This document shows positions 42,387 to 51,859 of a stretch of DNA of 64,000 nt, piece by piece (the stretch's first letter is position 1; each line of letters starts with the position of its first letter). This DNA is from Saccharopolyspora shandongensis (GTDB lineage Bacteria > Actinomycetota > Actinomycetes > Mycobacteriales > Pseudonocardiaceae), in assembly GCF_900106995.1 (NCBI RefSeq), contig NZ_FNOK01000016.1, positions 62,001 through 126,000 on the forward strand, written 5' to 3'. Both the position numbers and the translations under genes were made by a program. The notes beneath the pieces are model-generated. The model saw only the letters and a list, made by a program, of their open reading frames with translations. It was not told where the DNA came from and did no database searches.

Positions 42387-42812
42387 ATGCAGCACAGCCT
42401 TCGTGACGTGACGATCCTGGTCGCGCGCCTCGTCGTGGGTGCGACGTTCCTCGCGCACGCCTACCAGAAGTGGGTGCTCTACGGAATTGACAACGTCGTC
42501 GCTTCGTTCGGCAAGATGGGCCTGCCCGCGGTCGCGGCGTGGTTCACCGCGCTGGTCGAGCTTTTCGGTGGCCTCGGACTGATCCTGGGTGTGCTGATGC
42601 CGGTCGCCGGTACCCTGCTCGCGGCGGTCATGGTGGGCGCGCTGTTCACCGCGCACCTCAGCGGCGGGTTCTTCCTGTCGGACGGCGGCTTCGAGTACGT
42701 GCTGGTGCTCGCGGCGGCCAGCCTCGCGCTGGGCTTCAGCGGCTCGCGCTTCACGCTCACCGGCCTGTTCTCCGGCAAGTCCGCGGGTAGCCGCGAGAAG
42801 GCAGTGGCCTGA
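42387..42812 (+). CDS. DoxX-family membrane protein
   Basis: A 141-residue four-helix membrane protein. DoxX landmarks are VARLVVGATFLAHAYQK near the N-terminus, a GLPAVAAWFTALVELFGGLGL block and the late GGFEYVLVLAAASLALG. The family includes quinol-linked or thiosulfate/redox partners; in mycobacteria a DoxX homologue supports oxidative-stress defence. AAAGG precedes the ATG. Monocistronic with a terminator immediately after. Confidence 0.88.
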   Translation: MQHSLRDVTILVARLVVGATFLAHAYQKWVLYGIDNVVASFGKMGLPAVAAWFTALVELFGGLGLILGVLMPVAGTLLAAVMVGALFTAHLSGGFFLSDGGFEYVLVLAAASLALGFSGSRFTLTGLFSGKSAGSREKAVA

Positions 42813-42819
42813 TCAAAGG

Positions 42820-42860
42820 CGAAGGGCGCCTCCGGTCATCCTGGCTGGAGGCGCCCTTCG
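42820..42860. terminator. Bidirectional hairpin between DoxX and TIGR03089 genes
   Basis: Perfect 14-bp stem CGAAGGGCGCCTCC with complement at 42847-42860 and a 13-nt loop. Confidence 0.75.
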
Positions 42861-42876
42861 TGCGTCGGGCCGCCGG

Positions 42877-43590
42877 TTATGCGGTCAGGTCGACGGTGAT
42901 GCGCTCGTCGGCGCGGCGCTGGTCCAGCTTCTGCGGGTCGGGATTGGTGCAGTGCACCAGGGACGCCCGCGCGGACAGCACGGTGAGCAGGCCGTCCACG
43001 ACCCCGCCCGGCAGTTGCCATTCCAATGTGGACAGAACGCGGTCGTCGCGGCCGATGCGCAGGGCCTCGGCGCGCCGCCGGGCCTCGGCCAGCAGGTCCT
43101 CGACCGACAGGTTCAGCAGCGCCGGGTCGTCGCCACCGACCGGCGACAGCGGGCTGAAGTCGTCGCCGTGCACGCGGATGTCCGACACGTAGTCGGCGAC
43201 GCCGCCCGGCAGGCCGCGCACCGGCGCGCCGAGCGCGTCCAGGCCCACGGCGGCGATGGTGTGCGCGCCCTTGCCGCTGTCCAGGTCGGATGCCGGGACG
43301 AACGCCACCTCGGCGCCCTGCGGGTCGTCGGTGATGTGCGCCCCGCACCACCAGGCGCCCAGCAGCACCCCGACGGTCTGCCAGTGCGCGGGCAGCGCCA
43401 CCAGCACCGGCGCGCCCGGCTCCAGGTCGAGCTCGTCGACCAGCCAGTTCGCCGTCTTCGCCGCCCAGTTCGCGGTGGTCGCGCGGGACAGCTCGATGCG
43501 TGCCCCGGTGGCGTCGTCGTAGTGCGTGATCAGCGGTTTCGGCGCTCCGCCGGCCAGCAGCGGACCGAGCAGTGCCTGGGTAACGCTCAT
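42877..43590 (-). CDS. TIGR03089 family protein
   Basis: A 237-residue protein resembling the N-terminal part of AMP-forming acyl-CoA ligases: ATTANWAAKTANWLVDEL, LGAWWCGAHITDDP and VLSTLEWQLPGGVVDGLL. It lacks the adenylation P-loop and C-terminal lid, as is normal for TIGR03089. A homologue sits beside an LCP gene and rmlD in mycobacteria, and LCP genes are also near here. Function unknown; a link to envelope assembly is suggested by this linkage. Confidence 0.85.
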   Translation of the reverse strand: MSVTQALLGPLLAGGAPKPLITHYDDATGARIELSRATTANWAAKTANWLVDELDLEPGAPVLVALPAHWQTVGVLLGAWWCGAHITDDPQGAEVAFVPASDLDSGKGAHTIAAVGLDALGAPVRGLPGGVADYVSDIRVHGDDFSPLSPVGGDDPALLNLSVEDLLAEARRRAEALRIGRDDRVLSTLEWQLPGGVVDGLLTVLSARASLVHCTNPDPQKLDQRRADERITVDLTA

Positions 43591-43596
43591 GCCGCG

Positions 43597-43602
43597 AGCC
43601 TA
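43597..43602 (-). promoter_or_regulatory. -10 element of a leaderless promoter
   Basis: Leftward TAGGCT ends 6 nt before the TIGR03089 ATG at 43590. Confidence 0.6.
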
Positions 43603-43615
43603 AGGGGTGGTGGCA

Positions 43616-43740
43616 AACTCGTATTGCGTGGCGGTCCCCTGCGCGAGGTGCGGTCCCCGACTCGTGTACGACCAATACGCGGCGCTGGGGACTGACCGCG
43701 CCTAGTAGCCCTGAGCCTGAGAACCCGCGGCGGTGCGAGC
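43616..43740 (+). repeat. Dispersed intergenic repeat, copy C
   Basis: The shortest copy. It keeps the head CTCGTATTGCGTGGCGG, the box GACCAATACGCGGC, GGGGACTG, AGTAGCCCTGAG and CCTGAGAACCCGCGGCGGTG, and lacks the 3' hairpin. It lies between the LuxR 3' end and the TIGR03089 5' end. Confidence 0.7.
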
Positions 43741-43776
43741 CGAGTCCCACCCCGCATTCCGAACGGACCTCCAGCG

Positions 43777-46368
43777 TCACGGTTCGAGGTCGAAGCCGCG
43801 GAGCTGTCCCCGGCCGGCGATGCCGAGCTTCGGGAACACCTTGTGCAGGTGGTATCCGACGGTCCGGTGGCTGATGAACAACCGCGCGGCGATCTCGCGA
43901 TTGCTCAGCCCCCGGGCGGCGAGCGCGGCGACTTCGCGCTCCTGCGCGGTCAGCGCCGCGACGTCGCCGCGAGGTGCCGACCCGCCGCACGCGCGCAGCT
44001 CGCCGCGGGCGCGCTCCGCCCATTGCCGCGCTCCCAGGCTCTCGAACAGGTCGATGCCGACCCGCAGCTCGGCGCGGGCTTCCGCGGGCCGCCGTTCGCG
44101 GCGCAACCACTGGCCGTGCAGGAGCGAACCGCGGGCCCGCTCGAACGGGAAGTCGTCGACGTCCGATGTGGACAGTCGGTAGTGCTGCTCCGAATCCTCG
44201 GCCAGCGCCCGGCAGCGGTGCAGAACCGCTTGCAACCACGACGGATTCGACGGATCGATCGAGATCTCGGCGATTCGCTCCACTCGTCCGGCCCGGACAT
44301 GAGCCTCGACGGCGTCGGCGGCGGCCAGCCGGGCGATGTGCTCGTGGGCCGTCGGCAGGCCCGGCGCGGACAGCGCGGCCAACCGGTCGCTCGCCTGCTC
44401 GACATCGCCGGATGCCAGCTCCGATACCGCCAATGCCCAGGTCGCCTGCGCGGCGGCGAGGTTGTTGTGCACCGGCGTGGCGCGCTCCAGGGCGAGTCGC
44501 GCGTGCCGTCGGCAGCCCGAGGCATCACCACGCCAGGCTGCTAGCAGCGCGAGTTGGGACAGGAAATCGGCCTCGCGCGGCTGCTGACCGGTGTCGCGAG
44601 CCAGGTGGAGGCCCTCCTCGGCGTGCTCGGCGGCGTCCGCCCACAACCCGAGTCGGCACTCCAGCTCCACCAGCCACGGCAGCGCGATCGCCGAGATGGC
44701 CAGCATGCCCGTGGTGCGCAGCTGCTCGTGGGCGGCAAGCCCGAATTCCCTGGCCGCCCAAGGGTCCCGGCCGAACCGGTTGAGCAGCATCGGCAGCAGC
44801 CAGCGGTGCGCGCCCGAACGGCGGACCGACTCGGGCGCGGCCTCGAACACCTCCCACGGCTCGGCGTCGACGACCCGCAGTTCCAGCACGTCCGCGAGCC
44901 ACCGGCCGTAGTCCCGGAACCCGGGCAGGTCGGCCACCTGCCGGGCCAGTCGGCGGGCGTCGCCGAGCCGGTCGGCGTGCAGCGCCGCGTCGGCGGCCAG
45001 GAAGAACAGCTCCCCGGCCTGGTCGGGCAGGTGGGCTGCCCGCGCGTGGCGGCGCAGGAAGTGCAGGGCCATGACCTGATCGCTGCTGTAGAGCTCGACG
45101 AGGCCGCGGGTGCGCACCTGCGTCGGGGTGTTCCCGCTGATCCGCGACAACAGCGTGCGTGCCAGCCCGGCGTGACCGGACTTCCAGGCGACGTGCGCCG
45201 CCGCCGCGGTCCGGCGCTCCTGATCGGCCTCGGCCGGGCTCAACCGGGCCGCGTGCAGCAGGACCGAAGCGGTCGCGGCAAGACCGCCGCGCGCTTCCGC
45301 GTCGTGCGCGTCGGTTTCGAGCTCGGCGGCGAGCGCCTCGTCCGGCCCGGCCGTCGCCAGGCAGCGGTGCCAGCGGGCGCGAGGCGGATCGGTGGCGGCC
45401 AGGGCGGCGGCGATCCGCCGGTGCGCCCGGCCGATCTGGCTGCTGGTCGCCGACGAGTAGGTCGCCGCGCGGGCCAGCGGATGCGCGAAGCGCAGGCGTC
45501 CGCCGGAGACCTCGACGAGCCCGGCCTGCTCCGCCGGATCGAGCGGGCCGCCGAGACTCTCGACCAGGTCGAGGCGCCCGGTGTCGTCGGCCGCGGCGAT
45601 CAACAGTGCCGCTTGCGTCTCCGTCGGGAGCGCCTGGAGCTGCGCGGTGAACGCGGCTCGCAGCGCCGAGTCGACCGGCACGGTTCCGGAGAGCGCGTCG
45701 AGCGCCAGCCGGCCCCGGTCCGCGCTGCGCCCCAGCGTGGTCAGCGCGAGCGGGTTCCCGGCGGTGGCGGCGACGAGCCGGTCGCGGGTCGGCCCGTCGA
45801 CGGGCGTGCCGAGCTCGTCGAGCAGCCGCGCCGCGTTTTCACCGTCCAGCCCGGAAAGCCGCAGTTCGGCGAGCCCGGCGCTGTCCACCGCGCGCGGAGC
45901 GGGATCGCGCACCGCGAAGAGCATGCCGATCGGCCGGTCCGCCAGCCGCCGCGCGGCGAACAGCAGCGCGGTCATCGAGGCGCGGTCGACATCGTGCGCA
46001 TCGTCCACGACGACCAGCACCGGAGTCCGTTCGGCGAGCCGGTTCAGCAGCCCCAGCACGGCGGCGCAGACCAGCCGGTCCGTCGTCTCGCCGGATGCCG
46101 TGCCCAGGGCCCGGCGCAGCGCATCCGCCTGCGGCTCGGGCAGCCCGCCGATCTCGTCCAGCGCCGGGAGGAGGAGCTGGTGCAGTCCGCTGAACGCGAT
46201 CTCGACCTCGGATTCCACCCCGCTCGCGCGGAGCACCCGGCCCGGCGCGCCGGATACGACCTCGGCCAGCAGCGTGCTCTTGCCGATTCCGGCTTCGCCG
46301 CGGATCACCAGCGCGCCGCCGGTCGCGACGCCACTTACCACGCGCAGTTCCTCGTCCCGGCCGATCAC
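43777..46368 (-). CDS. Large LuxR-type ATPase regulator (LAL/STAND)
   Basis: An 863-residue regulator. The AAA/STAND domain has Walker A VIRGEAGIGKSTLL near 18-31 and Walker B VLVVVDDAHDVD near 117. A long Ala/Leu/Arg-rich region with TPR-like helices (about 330-790) follows. The C-terminal LuxR helix-turn-helix (about 800-860) reads LTAQEREVAALAARGLSNRE then IAARLFISHRTVGYHL. GTG at 46368 follows a TAAGCT hexamer. LAL regulators often govern antibiotic or sugar genes, but none is adjacent; the target is unknown. Confidence 0.92.
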   Translation of the reverse strand: MIGRDEELRVVSGVATGGALVIRGEAGIGKSTLLAEVVSGAPGRVLRASGVESEVEIAFSGLHQLLLPALDEIGGLPEPQADALRRALGTASGETTDRLVCAAVLGLLNRLAERTPVLVVVDDAHDVDRASMTALLFAARRLADRPIGMLFAVRDPAPRAVDSAGLAELRLSGLDGENAARLLDELGTPVDGPTRDRLVAATAGNPLALTTLGRSADRGRLALDALSGTVPVDSALRAAFTAQLQALPTETQAALLIAAADDTGRLDLVESLGGPLDPAEQAGLVEVSGGRLRFAHPLARAATYSSATSSQIGRAHRRIAAALAATDPPRARWHRCLATAGPDEALAAELETDAHDAEARGGLAATASVLLHAARLSPAEADQERRTAAAAHVAWKSGHAGLARTLLSRISGNTPTQVRTRGLVELYSSDQVMALHFLRRHARAAHLPDQAGELFFLAADAALHADRLGDARRLARQVADLPGFRDYGRWLADVLELRVVDAEPWEVFEAAPESVRRSGAHRWLLPMLLNRFGRDPWAAREFGLAAHEQLRTTGMLAISAIALPWLVELECRLGLWADAAEHAEEGLHLARDTGQQPREADFLSQLALLAAWRGDASGCRRHARLALERATPVHNNLAAAQATWALAVSELASGDVEQASDRLAALSAPGLPTAHEHIARLAAADAVEAHVRAGRVERIAEISIDPSNPSWLQAVLHRCRALAEDSEQHYRLSTSDVDDFPFERARGSLLHGQWLRRERRPAEARAELRVGIDLFESLGARQWAERARGELRACGGSAPRGDVAALTAQEREVAALAARGLSNREIAARLFISHRTVGYHLHKVFPKLGIAGRGQLRGFDLEP

Positions 46369-46374
46369 ACCACC

Positions 46375-46380
46375 AGCTTA
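46375..46380 (-). promoter_or_regulatory. -10 element of a leaderless promoter
   Basis: Leftward TAAGCT ends 6 nt before the LuxR GTG at 46368. Confidence 0.6.
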
Positions 46381-46402
46381 GGAACCGCTCGCGCGGGAGC
46401 GG

Positions 46403-47380
46403 TCACGACGGAATGCCGGGCGGCATCCGCATCTTGCCGCCCCGGCTCGGCCCGCCGCCGACCTCGACCGACGAGCCCGTCATGTAGCCGAAGTCGTCGC
46501 CGGCCATCGCCAGCACCGCCCGCGCGATCTCCTCCGGCGCGGCCATCCGTTCCAGGGCGCTGACGTTGAGCGGCCCCCACGCGTCCCGGAACGCCGGCCA
46601 CACCGCGTCCGGGATGCCCGGCGGCCGGACGAACGCGGTGTCCGTGGTGCCGGGCAGGATCGCGTTGACCCGGATGCCCCGCGTGCCGTAGTCCAGCGAC
46701 GCGGCCTGCACGATGCCCTCGATCGCGCGTTTGCTCGCGGTGTAAGCGGTTCCGCCCGGACGCGTCGAACCGGAGGATGTGCAGATGATCACGCCGCCGC
46801 CGCGGGCGAGCAGGTGCGGCACCTCGTACTTGATCGACAGGAAGACGCCGCGCTCGTTGGTCAGGTGCACGTCGTCGAAGTCCTCCGGCCGCATCTCGTG
46901 CAGCGGCGCGGTCTTCGTGATGCCGGCGTTGTTGAACGCGATGTCCAGCCCGCCGAAGCGGCGCGCGGTCTCGTCGACGAAGTGCTGCAGCTGCTCGGGA
47001 ATCCGCACATCGGCGGGCAGGTAGACGGCGTCGCCCCCGGACGCGCGGATCTCCGCCTCGACCTGCCTGCCCAGCTCGGTGCGCCGCCCGCAGAACGACA
47101 CCCGGGCGCCCTCGGCGGCGAAGGCCAGCGCGGTGGCCCGCCCGATGCCGGACGTCCCGCCGGTGATCAGCACGGCCTTGCCGGCGAACCGCCCGCTGGG
47201 CGCGGCGGCGGGAGCGGGCCGGGTGGCGGGCCCGGCGAGGTAGGCGGGCAGCGCCGAGCCGGTCACGGTGCCGACGGCGCCCACCGCGGCTCCGGCGGTG
47301 GCGATGCCGAGCAGCGCGCGGCGGCTCCGCCGTGCCGGTCGGGTGGTGGTTTCCTCTTCGGGGACAGGGGAATTCGTCAT
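46403..47380 (-). CDS. SDR-family oxidoreductase with N-terminal anchor
   Basis: A 325-residue short-chain dehydrogenase. The first ~60 residues form an Arg-rich start (RRSRRALLGIATAG) and hydrophobic stretch that resembles a Tat signal or membrane anchor, unusual for SDRs. The Rossmann motif is GGTSGIG near residue 73, NNAG near 148, catalytic YTASK near 215. ATG at 47380 was chosen over the track start at 47473, which precedes any homology; its ribosome site is weak. Cofactor and substrate unknown. Confidence 0.82.
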   Translation of the reverse strand: MTNSPVPEEETTTRPARRSRRALLGIATAGAAVGAVGTVTGSALPAYLAGPATRPAPAAAPSGRFAGKAVLITGGTSGIGRATALAFAAEGARVSFCGRRTELGRQVEAEIRASGGDAVYLPADVRIPEQLQHFVDETARRFGGLDIAFNNAGITKTAPLHEMRPEDFDDVHLTNERGVFLSIKYEVPHLLARGGGVIICTSSGSTRPGGTAYTASKRAIEGIVQAASLDYGTRGIRVNAILPGTTDTAFVRPPGIPDAVWPAFRDAWGPLNVSALERMAAPEEIARAVLAMAGDDFGYMTGSSVEVGGGPSRGGKMRMPPGIPS

Positions 47381-47524
47381 GATGCCGGTGCTGGACCTTT
47401 CCGGGAAGCGATGTCGCCACCAGCTTCCCGGCGGAGCCCGCCGCCGCCATCTGTCAGAACGACCAGTCCCCACGCGCGGGACAGTGCTCCTCGCAGCGGC
47501 CAGCCGGGAGTCCGCTGAGCGCGT

Positions 47525-47542
47525 CGGTTTCGCGCGAAATCG
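47525..47542. repeat. Degenerate copy of the GGCGATTTCGC palindrome
   Basis: CGGTTTCGC and its near-complement GCGAAATCG (one G-T pair), matching 18795-18816 over its central 14 bp. Lies between the SDR start and the first LCP gene. Confidence 0.5.
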
Positions 47543-47581
47543 CCACCACGCACCGCATTCGGAGGAATCCGGTGCCCGAGG

Positions 47582-48763
47582 TCAGTTGACGCAGGGGATC
47601 CCGCCGTCGGAGGTGATCGGCTGCTGGGCGTGCGCCGTGCCGTCCAGGCGCAGCCGGGCCGCCGGCGCCAGGCGCGGCGGGTCCGCGCTGGTCAGCTGCT
47701 CGAAGAAGCCCTGCGCCGCAGCCGGATCCACGTTGATGATGTACTGCCCGCGGTCGTCGCGGGCGCCCGAGTCGGACACCGGCAGCGTCACGAACGTGAC
47801 CCGCCCGGCGGCCAGTTCCTGCATCTGCTGCACGAAACCCAGCGGGTCCCAGCCCTCGTCGAGCACCACCGCGCGGCGGGTCGCCTGCACCAGGTCGTTG
47901 ATCATCCCCGGGTCGGTGAGGGTGCCGGTGGACAGCACCTTGTTCGCCAGCCCGGCCATGAACACCTGCTGGCGCACGATCCGGTCCAGGTCGCCGCGCG
48001 GCAGGCCGTGCCGCTGCCGGACGAACGCCAGCGCGTCGCCGCCGCTGATGGTGTGCCGCCCGGCGGCGAAATCGGCGCCGGAGTCCTTGTCGCTGGTGGC
48101 CTGCTGCAGGCAGACGTCGACGCCGCCGACTGCCTCGGTGAGCTCGAAGAACCCGACCAGGTTGAGCTCGGCGTAGTGGTCGATGCGCACCCCGGTGAGG
48201 CCCTGCACGGTCTGCACCAGCGCGCGCTGCCCGGCGAGCCGCGCGGCGTGCTCGATCTCCGCCTCCGGCACGCCGTCACCCCGAAGTTTCTCCGCGGTGG
48301 CGCTCTTCGCCAGCCCGTAGACGGCGTTGATCTTCTCCGGCCGGCTGCCCGGCACATCGGTGTAGGTGTCGCGCGGGATGGAAACCGCGGTCGGCTGCGC
48401 GGTGTTGTGCGGGATCCGGATCACCACGAGGCTGTCGGTGTTCAGGCCGCCGACGGCCTCGGTGCGCAGCTGCTTCAGCACGCTTTCCGGCAGCGGGTTG
48501 CCCTGCGCGTCGGTGCGGCTGTCGCTGCCGACCAGCAGCACGTCCGTCGCGCCGTCGTCGGCGGGCGGCCCCGGCGGCGCGTCCGCGAGCACCTTGGCGG
48601 AGCTGACGTCGCTGAGCCGGTCCACCACGATCCAGCCGATGGCGGTGAGGGCGAGCACGACGGCCGAAACCAGCGCGAGGAGGCTGCGCCCGGCGATGCG
48701 GATCCCGGTCCGCTGCGGGCCGATCGGCTCCGCCGCTGCCGGTTCCCGTTCCGGTTCGCCCAC
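47582..48763 (-). CDS. LytR-CpsA-Psr (LCP) family phosphotransferase
   Basis: A 393-residue membrane-anchored LCP enzyme, which transfers polyprenyl-linked glycopolymers such as arabinogalactan to peptidoglycan. A cytosolic stretch and one helix (about 25-48) precede the LCP domain, with VLLVGSDSRTDAQGN near 75, SIPRDTYTDVPG near 128, LVGFFELTEAVGGVDVC near 196 and FVRQRHGLPRGDLDRIVRQQ near 240 carrying the catalytic Asp/Arg residues. GTG follows GGGGGAA. Confidence 0.93.
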   Translation of the reverse strand: MGEPEREPAAAEPIGPQRTGIRIAGRSLLALVSAVVLALTAIGWIVVDRLSDVSSAKVLADAPPGPPADDGATDVLLVGSDSRTDAQGNPLPESVLKQLRTEAVGGLNTDSLVVIRIPHNTAQPTAVSIPRDTYTDVPGSRPEKINAVYGLAKSATAEKLRGDGVPEAEIEHAARLAGQRALVQTVQGLTGVRIDHYAELNLVGFFELTEAVGGVDVCLQQATSDKDSGADFAAGRHTISGGDALAFVRQRHGLPRGDLDRIVRQQVFMAGLANKVLSTGTLTDPGMINDLVQATRRAVVLDEGWDPLGFVQQMQELAAGRVTFVTLPVSDSGARDDRGQYIINVDPAAAQGFFEQLTSADPPRLAPAARLRLDGTAHAQQPITSDGGIPCVN

Positions 48764-48896
48764 GTCGTTCCCCCAACCCGTTGCGTGCCGACGACCAAGG
48801 TTAACCGCCTTGGGAACCCGCGAGCGGCTGCCCGGCGGTTAACCTCGGCCGAAACCTCGTCGGTGAGACGCGCTCACCTCGCCGGCGTGACGCCGG

Positions 48897-50615
48897 TCAT
48901 CGGATGCAGGGCACGTCGTCCGCGGTGATCGCGGGCGCGTCGTCGGTCACCGGCTGGGCCAGGAGCGGACCGGCCTGGCTCAGCTTGTCGAGTTGGACGG
49001 TCTGCACCGGCGCGAAGTTCTGCGTGCCCGGGCCCTTGTAGTCCTTGCCCAGGTAGACCTCGACGCTGCCGGCCTTGACGCTGGAGCGCACCTCCGTCGG
49101 CACGCCGCCGAGGGCGTCCGACACCTGCTTCGCGGCGGCCTCCTCGCCGGTCGCGAAGTAGATGACCGAGCGGTCCATGGTGCCGGCGTTGGAGCTGCCG
49201 CCGGCCTTGAAGCCCTGCCGGGAGATCTCTTCGAGCACCCGTGCGGCCAACCCGCTGACCCCGGAGGCGTTGTAGACGCTGACCGAGGTCGCGGACCGGG
49301 CCTGCATCGCGACCTGCTTCTGCTGGCGTTCGGTCGGCGACAGCAGCAGATCCGCGGCGAACTGCCGGACCTCGGGGATCTTGATCGTGACGTCTTCCGA
49401 GCCGGACGAGCCGACGAGGTGCACCGGGGCGGTGAAGAACTGCACGTTCCCGCCCGCGATGCCCTGCATCTGCTGGGCGAAGCCGAGCACGTCGTTGGCC
49501 AGCGCGGGGTCGAGGATGACCGACTTCTGGATGGCGTTGACCAGTTCGGTCAGCTTCGCCGGGTTGGTCAGCGTGCCGGTGGACATGACCTTGCGGGCGA
49601 GCGCGGACACGAAGACCTGCTGGCGCCTGCCGCGGTCGAGCTCGTTGATCAGGCCCTTCCGCTGGCGGACGAAGGCCAGCGCGTCGGCGCCCTGGATCGT
49701 CTGCCTGCCCGCGTGGAAGTCCGCGCCGGAGTCCTTGTCCTTGGTGTCCTCGAGCAGGCAGACCTCGACGCCACCGATTGCATTGGTGACGTCGTAGAAG
49801 CCGAGCAGGTTGACCTCGGCGTAGTGGTCGATGCTGACGCCGGTGATGTCCTCGATGGTCTTCAGCAGCAGCTGCTTGCCGGCCAGCCGGGACTTGTCCT
49901 CCAGCTCCTTCGGGTCGGTGATGCCGTCCTTCTTCAGCTTCGCCATCTCGGCGTGCTTGCCGCGGTTCATGGTCTCGGTGAGCTTGGTCTTGCCGTCTCC
50001 GAGACCGACGTCGACGAGGGTGTCGCGGGGGAAGGAGATCGCGCTGGCGCTCTGCCCGCCGTTGGGGATGCGGACCAGGATCATCGCGTCGGTGAGGTCA
50101 CCGCCGTCGTAGCTGGTGCGCAGCTCGCGCAGCACGTTGTCGGGCAGCGGATTGCCGAAGGCGTCGTTGCGGCTGTCGTTGCCGATCAGCAGGATGTCGG
50201 TGGCGCCGTCCGGGGCGCTCAAGCCCTTGCGGATGACATCGGCGGTGGAGGTACCGCCGGCCCCGGGCCGGAACATGGCCCAGCCGAATCCGGTGGTGCT
50301 CAGCACCAGCACGGACAGCAGCGCGAACAGCACCCGGCCGAAGTTCCGCGCGCCCCGGCGGTCTCGCCGCCGCTGCCAGACGTCGCCTTCCGGGGGGACC
50401 TCCGCGTTACCCGAACGGGCGGATGAACGGCGTCGGTCATCACTCTGCGCTGCTCTGCGGCCGGGGCCGCCGGGCGGCGGGGCAGCGCCACCGCGCCGCC
50501 CGCCCGACGGGGCGCCGCCGGATCCCGGCCGGCCCTGTCCGCCGGGGCCGCGGGGCGGCACGGATCTGCCGGGCTGGCCCTGCGGGCCACCTGGCCACCT
50601 CGGCCGGTCCTCCAC
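48897..50615 (-). CDS. LCP family protein with LytR_C domain
   Basis: A 572-residue homologue of the previous gene. An N-terminal Gly/Pro/Arg-rich disordered tail (about 1-85) leads to one membrane helix (about 92-112), the LCP core (DILLIGNDSRNDAFGN, SFPRDTLVDVG, FVRQRKGLINELDRGRRQQ) and a C-terminal LytR_C domain (about 440-540, SVSVYNASGVSGLAARVL). AAGGAGG lies 7 nt before GTG. With the preceding LCP gene and downstream wbbL it suggests wall-polymer ligation. Confidence 0.93.
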   Translation of the reverse strand: MEDRPRWPGGPQGQPGRSVPPRGPGGQGRPGSGGAPSGGRRGGAAPPPGGPGRRAAQSDDRRRSSARSGNAEVPPEGDVWQRRRDRRGARNFGRVLFALLSVLVLSTTGFGWAMFRPGAGGTSTADVIRKGLSAPDGATDILLIGNDSRNDAFGNPLPDNVLRELRTSYDGGDLTDAMILVRIPNGGQSASAISFPRDTLVDVGLGDGKTKLTETMNRGKHAEMAKLKKDGITDPKELEDKSRLAGKQLLLKTIEDITGVSIDHYAEVNLLGFYDVTNAIGGVEVCLLEDTKDKDSGADFHAGRQTIQGADALAFVRQRKGLINELDRGRRQQVFVSALARKVMSTGTLTNPAKLTELVNAIQKSVILDPALANDVLGFAQQMQGIAGGNVQFFTAPVHLVGSSGSEDVTIKIPEVRQFAADLLLSPTERQQKQVAMQARSATSVSVYNASGVSGLAARVLEEISRQGFKAGGSSNAGTMDRSVIYFATGEEAAAKQVSDALGGVPTEVRSSVKAGSVEVYLGKDYKGPGTQNFAPVQTVQLDKLSQAGPLLAQPVTDDAPAITADDVPCIR

Positions 50616-50869
50616 GCCGAATCCTCCTTGGCCTATCGGCGAGCGTTACACGTTGGCGAAGTGATTTTGCTCGTGTTCCGGTTGCAGGCTAGCGGTGAAC
50701 CTGGGGCGGATGGGCAGGTCCCAGTAACAGGGGTGATATCCCTCATAGGGGTTAGGCGAGTTTGTGACGCTGAGTAGCGCGGGAACCTGCCTCGTAGCGC
50801 GCCGTGTCATGCCAGACTGCGGACGCGGGCCCGCTGCGGGCCGCGGAAAACCCGGCGAGGAAGGGCGCA

Positions 50870-51859
50870 ATGCGGATTCTGGTCACCGGTGGGGCCGGCT
50901 TCATCGGCTCGCACTACGTTCGGCAGCTCCTCAGCGGCGCGTATCCCGCGTTCTCCGATGCCGACGTGATCGTGCTCGACAAGCTCACCTACGCGGGCAA
51001 CGAGGCGAACCTGGCACCGGTCGCGGACAACCCGCGGCTGAAGTTCGTCCGCGGCGACATCTGCGATCGCGAGCTGGTCGGCGGCCTGCTGACCGACGTG
51101 GACGTGGTCGTGCACTTCGCCGCCGAAACCCACGTGGACCGGTCGATCACCGGCTCGGACGCCTTCGTGCTCACCAATGTCGTCGGCACGAACGTGCTGC
51201 TGCAGGCCGCGCTCGACGCCGGCGTCGGCAAGTTCGTGCACGTGTCCACCGACGAGGTCTACGGCTCCATCGACGAAGGCTCCTGGCCCGAGGACCACGC
51301 GCTGGAGCCGAATTCGCCGTACTCGGCGGCGAAGGCGGGCTCGGACCTGCTGGCCCGCGCCTACCACCGCACGCACGGCCTGCCGGTGTGCATCACCCGC
51401 TGCTCTAACAACTACGGGCCGTACCAGTTCCCGGAGAAGGTGCTGCCGCTGTTCATCACGAACCTGATGGACGGCACCCAGGTGCCGCTCTACGGCGACG
51501 GGCTCAACGTGCGCGACTGGCTGCACGTCGGCGACCACTGCCGGGGAATCCAGCTGGTGGCCGAATCCGGGCGGCCGGGCGAGATCTACAACATCGGCGG
51601 CGGCACCGAGCTGACCAACAAGGAGCTGACCGAGCGGCTGCTGGCCGAACTCGACGTGGACTGGTCGATGGTGCGGCCGGTGGCGGACCGCAAGGGCCAC
51701 GACCGCCGCTACTCGGTGGACCACGGCAAGATCGTCCGCGAACTGGGGTACGAGCCGCAGGTCGACTTCGCGACCGGGCTGCGCGAGACGGTCCGCTGGT
51801 ACCAGGAGAACCGCGACTGGTGGGAGCCGCTGAAGGCCCGCTCGGAGGCGGCGAAGTGA
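50870..51859 (+). CDS. rmlB: dTDP-glucose 4,6-dehydratase
   Basis: A 329-residue extended SDR. It makes dTDP-4-keto-6-deoxyglucose. Visible are the NAD fold VTGGAGFIGSHYVRQL near 5, the active-site block STDEVYGSIDEG near 127 (Thr, Asp, Glu), and YSAAK near 151. ATG at 50870 follows GAGGAAGGG. Its stop overlaps rmlD (GTGA). Confidence 0.95.
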   Translation: MRILVTGGAGFIGSHYVRQLLSGAYPAFSDADVIVLDKLTYAGNEANLAPVADNPRLKFVRGDICDRELVGGLLTDVDVVVHFAAETHVDRSITGSDAFVLTNVVGTNVLLQAALDAGVGKFVHVSTDEVYGSIDEGSWPEDHALEPNSPYSAAKAGSDLLARAYHRTHGLPVCITRCSNNYGPYQFPEKVLPLFITNLMDGTQVPLYGDGLNVRDWLHVGDHCRGIQLVAESGRPGEIYNIGGGTELTNKELTERLLAELDVDWSMVRPVADRKGHDRRYSVDHGKIVRELGYEPQVDFATGLRETVRWYQENRDWWEPLKARSEAAK